From NCBI RefSeq assembly GCF_000153025.1, contig NZ_CH672434.1, positions 200,906 through 264,905 of the forward strand: a DNA stretch of 64,000 bases. Reading direction: 5' to 3'. The notes beneath the pieces are model-generated. The model did not search any database. It saw only the letters and a program-made list of their open reading frames with translations, and was not told the DNA's origin. The translations under genes were made by a program, and so were the position numbers. The stretch comes from Marinomonas sp. MED121. GTDB taxonomy: Bacteria > Pseudomonadota > Gammaproteobacteria > Pseudomonadales > Marinomonadaceae. Of this stretch, positions 16,503 through 23,522 are shown piece after piece. Positions within the stretch are counted from its first letter, which is position 1; the number at the start of each line of letters is the position of its first letter.

Positions 16503-17480
16503 ATGCCTAAACCACGTAAATCCCTTATAAGTCTTCAAGACACTACTTATTATCACTGTGTATCTCGGTGCGTCAGGAGAGCCTTTCTGTGTGGCCAGGA
16601 TGAGCTAACAGGCCAAAGTTACGAGCACAGACGAGAATGGATTGAAGACAAGATGCTGTCTTCAGCAGCTATTTTTGCCATCGATATTTGTGCCTATGCA
16701 GTCATGAGCAATCACACTCATTTAGTTCTTCATGTGAATGAAAATGAAGCGCTAAATTGGGATGTGAAACAAGTGCTTGAACGTTGGCATCGCCTGCATA
16801 AAGGCACCCAGTTCACGCAAAAGTATTTAGAAAATAAAACATTAGAAGAGTTTGAACTTGCTTCTGTGTATGAAAGCTGTGAAAAGTACCGTAAACGCCT
16901 TTGTGACATAAGTTGGTTTATGAAAGAACTCAACGAGCCTATTGCACGAATGGCAAACAATGAGGATAAATGTACGGGTCATTTCTGGGAGGGCAGGTTT
17001 AAGTCTCAGGCATTGTTAGACGAGTCTGCTCTTGTAGCTTGTATGGCATACGTCGACTTGAATCCAGTAAGAGCCAAGATGGAAAAGACACCAGAGAACT
17101 CAAAACATACAAGCATCAAAACTCGCATCGAAGTGGCAAAAGCGAACCAGACTCAACCTAAAACCTTATTCCCATTTATCGGTTATGAGAGAGAAGATCA
17201 GCCAGAAGGCTTGCCTTTCAAACTCACTGATTACCTTGAGTTAATTGACCTCACGGGCAGAGTATTAAGGGAAGACAAGCTGGGTAATATTGATATGAGT
17301 CTAGCACCCATTCTACAGCGAATTAACCTCACATCAGAGCAATGGCTAGAAGTCTCGACAGGGTTCGAAAAGCACTTTAAATCAGCGGTTGGCTCAGAAT
17401 TACTGCTTGCAGAGTATTGTGAGCATACTGAACTGCAACGACGAACAGGCTTAGCAGCGTGTAAACGACTTCTTACTTAG
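16503..17480 (+). CDS. IS200-like/REP-associated (HUH, Y1) transposase
   Basis: A 325-residue protein. The N-terminal Y1_Tnp domain reads TTYYHCVSRCVRRAFLCG, then EHRREWIED and FAIDICAYAVMSNHTHLVLH, where HTH is the metal-binding HUH motif. Downstream are DISWFMKELNEPIARMANN, GHFWEGRFKSQALLDE and VACMAYVDLNPVRAKM, conserved in REP-associated tyrosine transposases. These enzymes nick and join single-stranded DNA at hairpin ends. The gene is intact; a decayed relative lies immediately upstream. The SD-containing hairpin upstream suggests translational control. The C-terminal 120 residues are an extension without a motif I recognise. Confidence 0.88.
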   Translation: MPKPRKSLISLQDTTYYHCVSRCVRRAFLCGQDELTGQSYEHRREWIEDKMLSSAAIFAIDICAYAVMSNHTHLVLHVNENEALNWDVKQVLERWHRLHKGTQFTQKYLENKTLEEFELASVYESCEKYRKRLCDISWFMKELNEPIARMANNEDKCTGHFWEGRFKSQALLDESALVACMAYVDLNPVRAKMEKTPENSKHTSIKTRIEVAKANQTQPKTLFPFIGYEREDQPEGLPFKLTDYLELIDLTGRVLREDKLGNIDMSLAPILQRINLTSEQWLEVSTGFEKHFKSAVGSELLLAEYCEHTELQRRTGLAACKRLLT

Positions 17481-17636
17481 TTTTTAGCTTATTAAGCCCC
17501 GTTCAACTGTAAAAGATTCAATATCGTTAACGCGAGGGTTACTAATACCTTCAATATGAGATTCTTCAACTAACCCTCAGAAATTAGCCTTCGATTAAGA
17601 GTATTTTCTTATCTCTTAGTAATAAAAGACCTAAAA

Positions 17637-17700
17637 GGTACGAAGTGAATGTTATTCAGCTGATGTTATGTTTGATCTCTTTTAGAATGCCTGTCTTAAT
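17637..17700. repeat. Putative right end of the transposon, also found at 13429-13493
   Basis: The segment shares the 17-bp core GTTTGATCTCTTTTAGA (17670-17686) with 13461-13477. It ends in ATGCCTGTC, the inverse of the GACAGGCAT in the left-end duplication at 16388-16437. Confidence 0.6.
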
Positions 17701-17772
17701 ATATTTTGCTTGGGCAATATCCAGTATTCGATATAGAAAATGGTATTGAAGTTCGAGGCTACGAAATTTAAT

Positions 17773-17861
17773 GCATAACAAAGCAAGGCAAGGCACAATC
17801 GCACAGCAAGCTGTGCTGAACTCGCTCATTCTTCGCTCGCCTGTACTTGCGGGCGTTAGCT
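17773..17861 (+). other. attC-like integron recombination site (upstream of cassette gene)
   Basis: It begins GCATAACAAAGCAAGG and ends ACTTGCGGGCGTTAGC (to 17860), closely resembling the ends of Vibrio-type VCR sites (ATAACAAA ... GGGCGTTAGC). TAAC pairs with GTTA and GCAAG with CTTGC. The interior holds a 7-bp palindrome, GCACAGC-AA-GCTGTGC (17801-17816). Its length of 89 bp is within the attC range. The gene start follows 16 bases later, with its ribosome-binding site between. Confidence 0.6.
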
Positions 17862-17876
17862 TTCCGAAGGAGTTTT

Positions 17877-18536
17877 ATGGAAGTCTTAGAAAACATACAA
17901 AAAAACATTGACGACTTTAAAACGGATGTTTTGAAGTTAGATGACTTCTTGACGGGGACTCGGGTTTCTTACAGCTTTTTTCAGCACAAATTCCCAGAAG
18001 TTGAGCAGGAGTTTTGTTCCCAAGAAAGGAATGAGACTGAAGTAGAAGGAATGCAGATATTCAAAAACTTAAATAACTCAGTTTCTACTTACAATGTTGA
18101 AGTGCTCAAGTATTGCTTTATTAACTTAATTGCAAGAACGGATGTATTCCTTAATAACGTGGCTAGCTCCACCTATTTGTGGAAAAAATCGACTAAAGAT
18201 GTGAAGAAAAAAGACAAAGATCTCCTTGAATTTTCACGTTCATCATTTAAGAACAAACTAAAACACTTAAAGAGAGAGTTCTCATTAGTGTTCCCAGAGC
18301 TCGAAGAAAAAGAGCAAACAATTGTTGAGATATTTAGCACGCGTAATTTGATTCTTCATAATAATGGATTGGTTAATGATATATATTTGAAGCTAAATAA
18401 AAATACCGATTACGTTATAGGTGACGAAAGGGTTATTACTGAGGACTACTTCAAGCACACAGTAGTCATAGCTATAATAATTTCAAAATCAATTGAGCAA
18501 CGTATTCAACAGGATGTAAACAGTGCGAATAATTAA
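17877..18536 (+). CDS. Cassette-borne protein with an RxxxxH (HEPN-type) motif
   Basis: A 219-residue, mostly helical, charged protein that I do not recognise as a named family. Near its C-terminal third is STRNLILHNNG: Arg156-x4-His161 with a following Asn-Gly. This fits the R-x4-6-H signature of HEPN domains (often RNases of toxin-antitoxin and defence systems). There is no signal peptide or membrane helix. GAAGGAG precedes ATG 17877, and TAA (18534-18536) is one base from the start of an attC-like site, typical of integron cassettes. No antitoxin-like partner is adjacent. The HEPN call rests on one motif and needs structural modelling. Confidence 0.55.
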   Translation: MEVLENIQKNIDDFKTDVLKLDDFLTGTRVSYSFFQHKFPEVEQEFCSQERNETEVEGMQIFKNLNNSVSTYNVEVLKYCFINLIARTDVFLNNVASSTYLWKKSTKDVKKKDKDLLEFSRSSFKNKLKHLKREFSLVFPELEEKEQTIVEIFSTRNLILHNNGLVNDIYLKLNKNTDYVIGDERVITEDYFKHTVVIAIIISKSIEQRIQQDVNSANN

Positions 18537-18537
18537 A

Positions 18538-18605
18538 GCTAACAAGGCAATTAACTTTGCGTCTTCGGTGCCGGACGCTCTTACTTCGCGCAGGTTAGCG
18601 TTAAG
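18538..18605 (+). other. attC-like integron recombination site (downstream of cassette gene)
   Basis: GCTAAC (18538-18543, followed by AAGGCAATTAA) pairs with GTTAGC (18594-18599), the outer simple-site pair of an attC. An inner stem GCGTC/GACGC (18559-18563, 18574-18578) is present. The roughly 62-bp span and its position directly after the stop codon fit a cassette attC. Consensus match is partial. Confidence 0.55.
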
Positions 18606-18765
18606 GAGACACCCACCCCAATTGAACCTCGTTCCATTAAGTCCTTTTTAACCCGCTTGCTGGCCTAATAACGACTCTTCGACCAAAAACAAATATGCAA
18701 TGATTCTATTGCTGAAAGTCAGTGTGATTTATTGCTAACCAAATCGAATCAATATGAGGAACTAT

Positions 18766-19077
18766 ATGGAAATCACTCGTGCTAAATCCTTTAAGGCAGA
18801 GCGTGCTTGGGGAGCAAAAGACATTGCTAACATGAATGGCATTACGACACGTTTGCATTGGACAGATCAGCCTTATAAGTGGCATATCAATGATGGGGAG
18901 GAGGTGTTTGTGGTGTTAGATGGCCAAGTCACCATGTTTTATAAAGAAGAGGGTGTGGAGCAATCTGTGTTATTGGAGGTGGGTGATATCTTTTTTGCCT
19001 CGATAGGGACAGAGCATGTTGCACATCCTGTAGGGGAAACGCGGATTTTGGTCATCGAATCTGAAGGCAGTGTTTAA
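18766..19077 (+). CDS. Small single-domain cupin protein
   Basis: A 103-residue protein forming one cupin barrel. Motif 1 region is WHINDGEEVFVVLDGQVTMF and motif 2 region is VGDIFFASIGTEHVAHPVGE, with His residues available for a metal site. Such mini-cupins serve as isomerases, dioxygenases or binding proteins; function is not predictable here. GAGGA lies before ATG 18766, so the extra in-frame ATG 18754 is not needed. It begins just after the integron-like cassette. Confidence 0.85.
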   Translation: MEITRAKSFKAERAWGAKDIANMNGITTRLHWTDQPYKWHINDGEEVFVVLDGQVTMFYKEEGVEQSVLLEVGDIFFASIGTEHVAHPVGETRILVIESEGSV

Positions 19078-19236
19078 AAGTGCTGTAAAAATAGTTTTAA
19101 GATGGATTCGAGATAGTCGACTTTTGTCATCTTACTCAGAAAAAACCAAGATTAAGGCTCGCTTAGATTGGCGCGAGCCATTATCATGCTCGCCAGAATT
19201 GTTGTTAACCCATTTTTGAAAAGAAGATTTTATACT

Positions 19237-19572
19237 ATGTCACTTCCTCCTTGCCCTAAATGCCAATCTGAATATGTTTATCAAGATCAAGAATTATTGA
19301 TTTGCCCCGAATGTGCATATGAGTGGAACCCGACAGCAGAAGCAGAAGAAGATGCATTCACGGTTAAAGATGCAAATGGTACGCCTTTACAAGACGGTGA
19401 TAAGGTGACACTTGCCAAAGACTTGAAAGTGAAAAGTAGCTCTATGATTATGAAAATCGGCACCAAAGCAGTGGTTAAGCGTGTTTTAGATAAAAAAGAT
19501 CATGAGCTAGATTGCAAGGTAGATGGCGCGGGTGACATGATGGTGACCGCTAAGTTTGTGAAAAAGGCTTAA
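19237..19572 (+). CDS. yjdM: YjdM/PhnA family zinc-ribbon protein
   Basis: A 111-residue protein, the same length as I recall for E. coli YjdM. The zinc ribbon is PPCPKCQSEY and LICPECAYEW (four Cys), followed by the PhnA domain (VKDANGTPLQDGDKVTLAKDL and KSSSMIMKIGTKAVVKRV, ending MMVTAKFVKKA). Although historically named for alkylphosphonate use, the family has no proven role in phosphonate breakdown. AAGAAG precedes ATG 19237; the open frame upstream to 19168 lacks family similarity. A strong terminator follows. Confidence 0.9.
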   Translation: MSLPPCPKCQSEYVYQDQELLICPECAYEWNPTAEAEEDAFTVKDANGTPLQDGDKVTLAKDLKVKSSSMIMKIGTKAVVKRVLDKKDHELDCKVDGAGDMMVTAKFVKKA

Positions 19573-19603
19573 TCAGCTTTACTCAAGCCCGTCAGTTTTA
19601 ATG

Positions 19604-19638
19604 AAAAAGCAGCATAATTGAATTGTGCTGCTTTTTTT
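19604..19638 (+). terminator. Intrinsic terminator after yjdM
   Basis: AAAAGCAGCA pairs with TGCTGCTTTT (19605-19614 and 19626-19635), ending in a T-run. Confidence 0.85.
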
Positions 19639-19769
19639 ATGCCTGGATTTCGAAGAGTGAAAAGCGAGTTAAAGAATCCTAGATTCCATGGGTTGAGTTC
19701 GACATTTTTCCTTGTAGAATCAATCTTTATTATTCATTTTTTGAGATCTAATTGATTGAGAGCCTTCCT

Positions 19770-20597
19770 GTGAAAATAGCCATACTTTCGGATATACATT
19801 CTAATATCTTTGCCTTAGAAGCCGTTATCGCTCACTTTAAACGTAAGTCGGTGGATATGGTGGTGAACCTTGGTGACATCTTATATGGCCCGATTGCACC
19901 TCAAGCTACTTATGAAAGACTGCGTGCGTTAGAAGATGAATTCAGTGTGGTGACTATTCGAGGTAATCAAGATAGGCAAATTTATGAGGCGGATGAGGCT
20001 GAGCTGGAATCAAACCCGACCATGGCGTTTATTCATGAGGATTTAACGTCGGATGTGATGGATTGGATGCGTGCTTTACCTTTTGATCGCCAGCTAACTG
20101 ATTACCTCTATTTGTGTCATGGCACGCCTGATAATGACCTTATCTACTTGCTGGAAGATGTCAGTTCAGGCAAGCCTATTTTGCGAGAGAATGACGAAGT
20201 CGAAGCCTTGTTAGCAGGTAATAAGAGTAAAATTATTCTCTGTGGCCATACTCATACCCCAAGGAATTTTCTTTTAAAAGGCCAAGATGCAAATGATACC
20301 TCTGAACATGAAGGCGCTTTTCTAAAAAATACCAATACCATGAGCCAGCGTATTATTAATCCTGGCAGTGTGGGTTTGCAGGCTTACTCTGATGATTTAC
20401 CTGCACCTCATGCGATGGAAACAGGCTCTCCTGAAGCGAGTTACACCTTATTAGAGTTAGGTAAGAACAAAAACATTTATAAGCTATCCCACGAAAAAGT
20501 CTCTTATGACATTGCCAGTGCGGTACAATTGGCAAAATTAAGAAACCGAGATGATTGGGTAAAAGCCCTTGAAACTGGGTTTGCATTAGAAGCTTAA
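19770..20597 (+). CDS. Calcineurin-like metallophosphoesterase
   Basis: A 275-residue cytoplasmic phosphoesterase. All the dinuclear-metal motifs are present in order: LSDIHSN, NLGDILYGP, IRGNQDRQ (in place of GNHD), LCHGTPD and CGHTHTPRNF. It belongs to the YfcE/MJ0936-like group. In the GNxD motif Gln replaces the usual His, as occurs in some homologues. GTG 19770 with GAGAG upstream is favoured over TTG 19752, because MKIAILSDIHSN then begins the first strand. Substrate unknown (phosphodiester or phosphomonoester). Confidence 0.87.
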   Translation: MKIAILSDIHSNIFALEAVIAHFKRKSVDMVVNLGDILYGPIAPQATYERLRALEDEFSVVTIRGNQDRQIYEADEAELESNPTMAFIHEDLTSDVMDWMRALPFDRQLTDYLYLCHGTPDNDLIYLLEDVSSGKPILRENDEVEALLAGNKSKIILCGHTHTPRNFLLKGQDANDTSEHEGAFLKNTNTMSQRIINPGSVGLQAYSDDLPAPHAMETGSPEASYTLLELGKNKNIYKLSHEKVSYDIASAVQLAKLRNRDDWVKALETGFALEA

Positions 20598-20658
20598 AGC
20601 GCGCTTATAAATAAAGCTGAATAAATCGTACAATTGTTTTAAACACAAAGGCCATACA

Positions 20659-21111
20659 ATGAAAAAGTTATTATTAGCGATCGGGATGTCCGCAGCCTTG
20701 GTGGGTTGTTCTGATAATGAAGTCGGGGATATTTCCCTAGGTTTGTTTACCTTAAAAGATATTAAGGTGTCATCTATGAAGGATGATAAAGTTGCTGGCG
20801 TTACCTGCCATGTTGCTTCGATCGAAGCGAACTTAAGTTTGTCTGACCCAAGTGACTCTTCGATTTCTTGTCGTCAAACCGGTGAAATCACGCCAGAGAT
20901 GATAGCCAGTTTAGATCAATCAAAATCCGGTGAAGTTGTCTTTAGACAATCAAAAAGTATCTTCTTTAAAACTATGAAGGTACGCCGTATTTATGATGCG
21001 GAAAACCAGACTCTCTTGTACCTCTCATACACCACCAAAGAAACAGAAGGCAGCTTTAAACACAGCTTGTCGACTGTTCCATTGTGGGGCACTAAGGCCT
21101 ACGTTCAATAA
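20659..21111 (+). CDS. creA: CreA family lipoprotein
   Basis: A 150-residue protein starting with a lipoprotein signal (MKKLLLAIGMSAALVGC, lipid Cys17). The body matches the CreA family: GDISLGLFTLKDIKVSSMKD, DKVAGVTCHVASIEANLSLSD and SSISCRQTGEI. CreA is a periplasmic protein of unknown function, named for its place before creBCD in enterobacteria; no cre two-component genes are here. Two Cys in the mature part (GVTCHV, ISCRQ) could form a disulfide. It is transcribed in the same direction as the phosphoesterase gene, 61 bases downstream. Confidence 0.8.
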   Translation: MKKLLLAIGMSAALVGCSDNEVGDISLGLFTLKDIKVSSMKDDKVAGVTCHVASIEANLSLSDPSDSSISCRQTGEITPEMIASLDQSKSGEVVFRQSKSIFFKTMKVRRIYDAENQTLLYLSYTTKETEGSFKHSLSTVPLWGTKAYVQ

Positions 21112-21131
21112 ATTTATACGCTTAGAGCAGG

Positions 21132-21707
21132 CTAGTGGGCTTGCTTTAAGCTATTAAATATCTCGTCTAACATGATAACCACGTCGCTAGCATTATCTTG
21201 GCTGTTGCCATAACTGCGTAATCCCATGACTTGAATTTGCATCCATTTGGCAAGGCGAGCTGGATTGGATTCTTGTTTAATTAACCCTTTTTCTTGAGCC
21301 TCTAAAAACAAAGCTTCAAACCCTGATTCAACGTCTTTAAGGCCATCTTGAGCATATTGCCTTAAATGTGCGTTATTGCCATCAAGTTCAGAAATGCTTT
21401 TCACTAAAAAGCAGTTATTTATTTTACCTTCCTCTGCTTTTACCGCCATGTTTTTGATGAAATCGTAGATAGCTTTAATTGGATTTGAGTTAAGTCCAGC
21501 GTACTTATCTAACGCTAGCCGACTTTGCTCGGCATAATTTAACAAACAGATTTTGAATAAAGCTTCTTTATTACCAAAGGCGGCATATATGCTGCCCGGC
21601 CTCATATCCAACTCTTCTTGTAAGTCGCGCATCTTGGTGGCTTGAAAGCCTAACTTCCAAAATAATTGAGTGGCTTTTTCGATAGCGAGGGCACGGTCAT
21701 ATTTCAT
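21132..21707 (-). CDS. TetR/AcrR family repressor
   Basis: A 191-residue regulator. The HTH is ALAIEKATQLFWKLGFQATK, then MRDLQEELDMRPGSIYAAFGNKEALFK; the C-terminal helices bind an unknown ligand. ATG 21707 (MKYDRA) is preferred over the longer frame to 21764, because the extension would run through an operator palindrome. Three perfect 16-bp palindromes TTGAACA-N2-TGTTCAA lie in the gap to the divergent AhpD-like gene. It very probably represses both itself and that gene. A similar divergent arrangement is common for quinone- or oxidant-responsive TetR regulators. Confidence 0.9.
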   Translation of the reverse strand: MKYDRALAIEKATQLFWKLGFQATKMRDLQEELDMRPGSIYAAFGNKEALFKICLLNYAEQSRLALDKYAGLNSNPIKAIYDFIKNMAVKAEEGKINNCFLVKSISELDGNNAHLRQYAQDGLKDVESGFEALFLEAQEKGLIKQESNPARLAKWMQIQVMGLRSYGNSQDNASDVVIMLDEIFNSLKQAH

Positions 21708-21733
21708 GGCATTAATATCTATATAAAAATAAT

Positions 21734-21808
21734 TTGAACATTTGTTCAATTGTAGCTTGAACAAATGTTCAAATCTAGTTATGGTTTACTTATTGAACAA
21801 GTGTTCAA
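21734..21808. promoter_or_regulatory. Three TetR-type operator palindromes
   Basis: TTGAACATTTGTTCAA (21734-21749), TTGAACAAATGTTCAA (21757-21772) and TTGAACAAGTGTTCAA (21793-21808) are each perfect dyads with the same 7-base arms around a variable centre. Centres are 23 and 36 bp apart. They lie between the divergent TetR and AhpD-like genes. Confidence 0.85.
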
Positions 21809-21884
21809 GTTATTTTAATAAAGCGACAAGCGCTAAACCCCTTTTAAATTCTCTTAATTCACTAAATTAAAATAGATAGGTAAC

Positions 21885-22445
21885 ATGATGTCAGACTTTA
21901 AATTACATACATTAGACAGTGCACCAGAAGGTTCAAAACCACTATTGGAAAACTCAGTAAAAAGCTTCGGTATGGTGCCTAACTTGCACGCTGTTATGGC
22001 AAGTTCTCCAGAGTTGCTTTTGGGATATCAAACTTTGCATGGTCTGGCTCAGCAAACCAGTTTTGATGCGGATGAGTTAACCGTTGTTTGGCAAACCATT
22101 AATGTTGAACATGAGTGTCACTACTGTGTGCCTGCGCATACTATGATTGCTCATTCTATGAAGGTTGGTGCAGATGTTATTGATGCATTACGTGATGAAA
22201 CACCGCTACCTAGTGCAAAACTAGAAGCGCTTCGTAACATGACATTATCTGTTGTGAGAGACCGTGGTGTTGTGAATGCTGAAAGCCTAGATGCTTTTTA
22301 TTCAGCGGGATTTGAGCAAAAGAACTTACTTGAAATTATTCTTATCTTGTCGCAAAAAGTGATGAGTAATTATGTGAATCATGTGGCTGAAACACCAACG
22401 GATGCACCATTTCAAGAGTTTGCTTGGCAGAAAAAGCAGGCCTAG
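21885..22445 (+). CDS. Carboxymuconolactone decarboxylase-family (AhpD-like) protein
   Basis: A 186-residue helical protein. The redox-active motif is ECHYCVPAH (Cys78, Cys81, His85), with Glu residues upstream as in AhpD peroxidases. Family members act as alkylhydroperoxidases or thiol-disulfide partners. It is divergent from the TetR regulator and downstream of the three palindromes, so it is the likely regulated target. AGG precedes the double ATG (21885/21888). A 14-bp-stem terminator follows. Confidence 0.88.
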   Translation: MMSDFKLHTLDSAPEGSKPLLENSVKSFGMVPNLHAVMASSPELLLGYQTLHGLAQQTSFDADELTVVWQTINVEHECHYCVPAHTMIAHSMKVGADVIDALRDETPLPSAKLEALRNMTLSVVRDRGVVNAESLDAFYSAGFEQKNLLEIILILSQKVMSNYVNHVAETPTDAPFQEFAWQKKQA

Positions 22446-22492
22446 CTTTATCTAATAAGACGCTTTATCTACTAAAAAGCTTTATCGTTAAG

Positions 22493-22530
22493 AAAGCCGT
22501 CATAAAATTTATGACGGCTTTTGTTTTTTT
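22493..22530 (+). terminator. Intrinsic terminator after the AhpD-like gene
   Basis: A 14-bp perfect stem, AAAGCCGTCATAAA (22493-22506) with TTTATGACGGCTTT (22508-22521), is followed by a T-run. Confidence 0.85.
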
Positions 22531-22575
22531 CTTTTTTAAACCTGCTCTTTATTTAAGCCTGCTAGTTTTTATCGC

Positions 22576-23307
22576 TTAGGGCTGTTGCTTAGTGGCCGCA
22601 ATAACTATCTCGCGAATACACACATTTTGGGGTTGAGCGTAGGCAAAGCTAACAGAATTGGCGATATCGTCTGGGCTTAACACACCACCCATATCCTCTT
22701 TCCAACTTTCATAACCTGCTTTAATGTCGTCTGAACTTGTGTGAGATAAAAGCTCAGTTTCAACGGCACCAGGGGCAATGGTGATGACTCTGACATTTGA
22801 GTCAGCCACTTCTTCACGCACATTTTCTGAAATAGCGTGAACCGCGAATTTAGTACCACAATAAGCCGCATGGCTTGGGAAGGTTTTACGGCCAGCGATT
22901 GAGCTAATGTTGATAATGGTGCCTGTATTACGGGCTTTCATGGGCGCTAATACGGTTTGCATGCCGTTTAGTAAGCCAACCACATTGATATCAAACATGC
23001 GTTGCCACTCGTTTGGTGCTTGATCTTCCACTTGGCCTAATAACATGACGCCAGCGTTATTCACCAAGCAGTCTGTTGGGCCATAAAGGGCTTCAGCTTT
23101 GGCAACGGCTGTTTGAAAACCCTCGTAATCGGTTACATCTAATGGCTCACATAAGGTATTTTTAAGGTTTAAGTCTCTTAGTTTATCGACACGACGGGCG
23201 AGTAAAAGCAGCGGGTGACCTTGTTCACTTAGTTGTTTGGCAATGGCTGCGCCGATACCAGAACTTGCTCCTGTGATGACAATCAGTTTTTTTTGTGCGT
23301 TTTCCAT
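22576..23307 (-). CDS. Short-chain dehydrogenase/reductase
   Basis: A 243-residue classical SDR. The cofactor motif is TGASSGIG (12-19), NNAG at 83-86, catalytic Ser135/136 in NISSIAG, and Tyr149/Lys153 in AAYCGTKFAV. The sequence LLARRVDKL after strand 2 suggests NADP(H) preference (Arg residues). The frame is open to 23421, but GAGAGGAATT before ATG 23307 (MENAQKK) marks the start. A divergent LysR gene lies 215 bases upstream and is the likely regulator. Substrate unknown. Confidence 0.9.
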   Translation of the reverse strand: MENAQKKLIVITGASSGIGAAIAKQLSEQGHPLLLLARRVDKLRDLNLKNTLCEPLDVTDYEGFQTAVAKAEALYGPTDCLVNNAGVMLLGQVEDQAPNEWQRMFDINVVGLLNGMQTVLAPMKARNTGTIINISSIAGRKTFPSHAAYCGTKFAVHAISENVREEVADSNVRVITIAPGAVETELLSHTSSDDIKAGYESWKEDMGGVLSPDDIANSVSFAYAQPQNVCIREIVIAATKQQP

Positions 23308-23522
23308 AATTCCTCTCACTTTATCACTTAGTATTTTAAACGAGCATAAATCGCCTAAAAGTGGCGTATTTGCTGATGTGGTTATAGTAATCTTCTGGTT
23401 ATTGTTTAAAAATACGCTCACAGTTAATTTATTGTGAACTTATAGTGCGCAATTGAAGGTATAAAACAGGCTTAATTAGCAATTAAGGTGTGACGCTAAT
23501 AAATAGGATGAGGAATACTTAA

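Larger units (their letters stand above)
16413..17700 (+). mobile_element. IS200-like/REP-associated transposon unit (putative extent)
   Basis: The left limit is set at the second 25-bp repeat carrying TAACGGGACAGGCATGC. The right limit is set at 17700, after the inverted partner ATGCCTGTCTTAATA. It contains one HUH transposase gene. Boundaries are inferred from terminal similarity and from the related solo segment at 13429-13493; no target duplication is expected for this class. Confidence 0.5.

Noticed and set aside
18606..18640. GACACCCACCCCA segment after the second attC as a possible transposon end
   Set aside because: I recall similar sequences near transposases in marine bacteria, but no partner copy or transposase is in place here.
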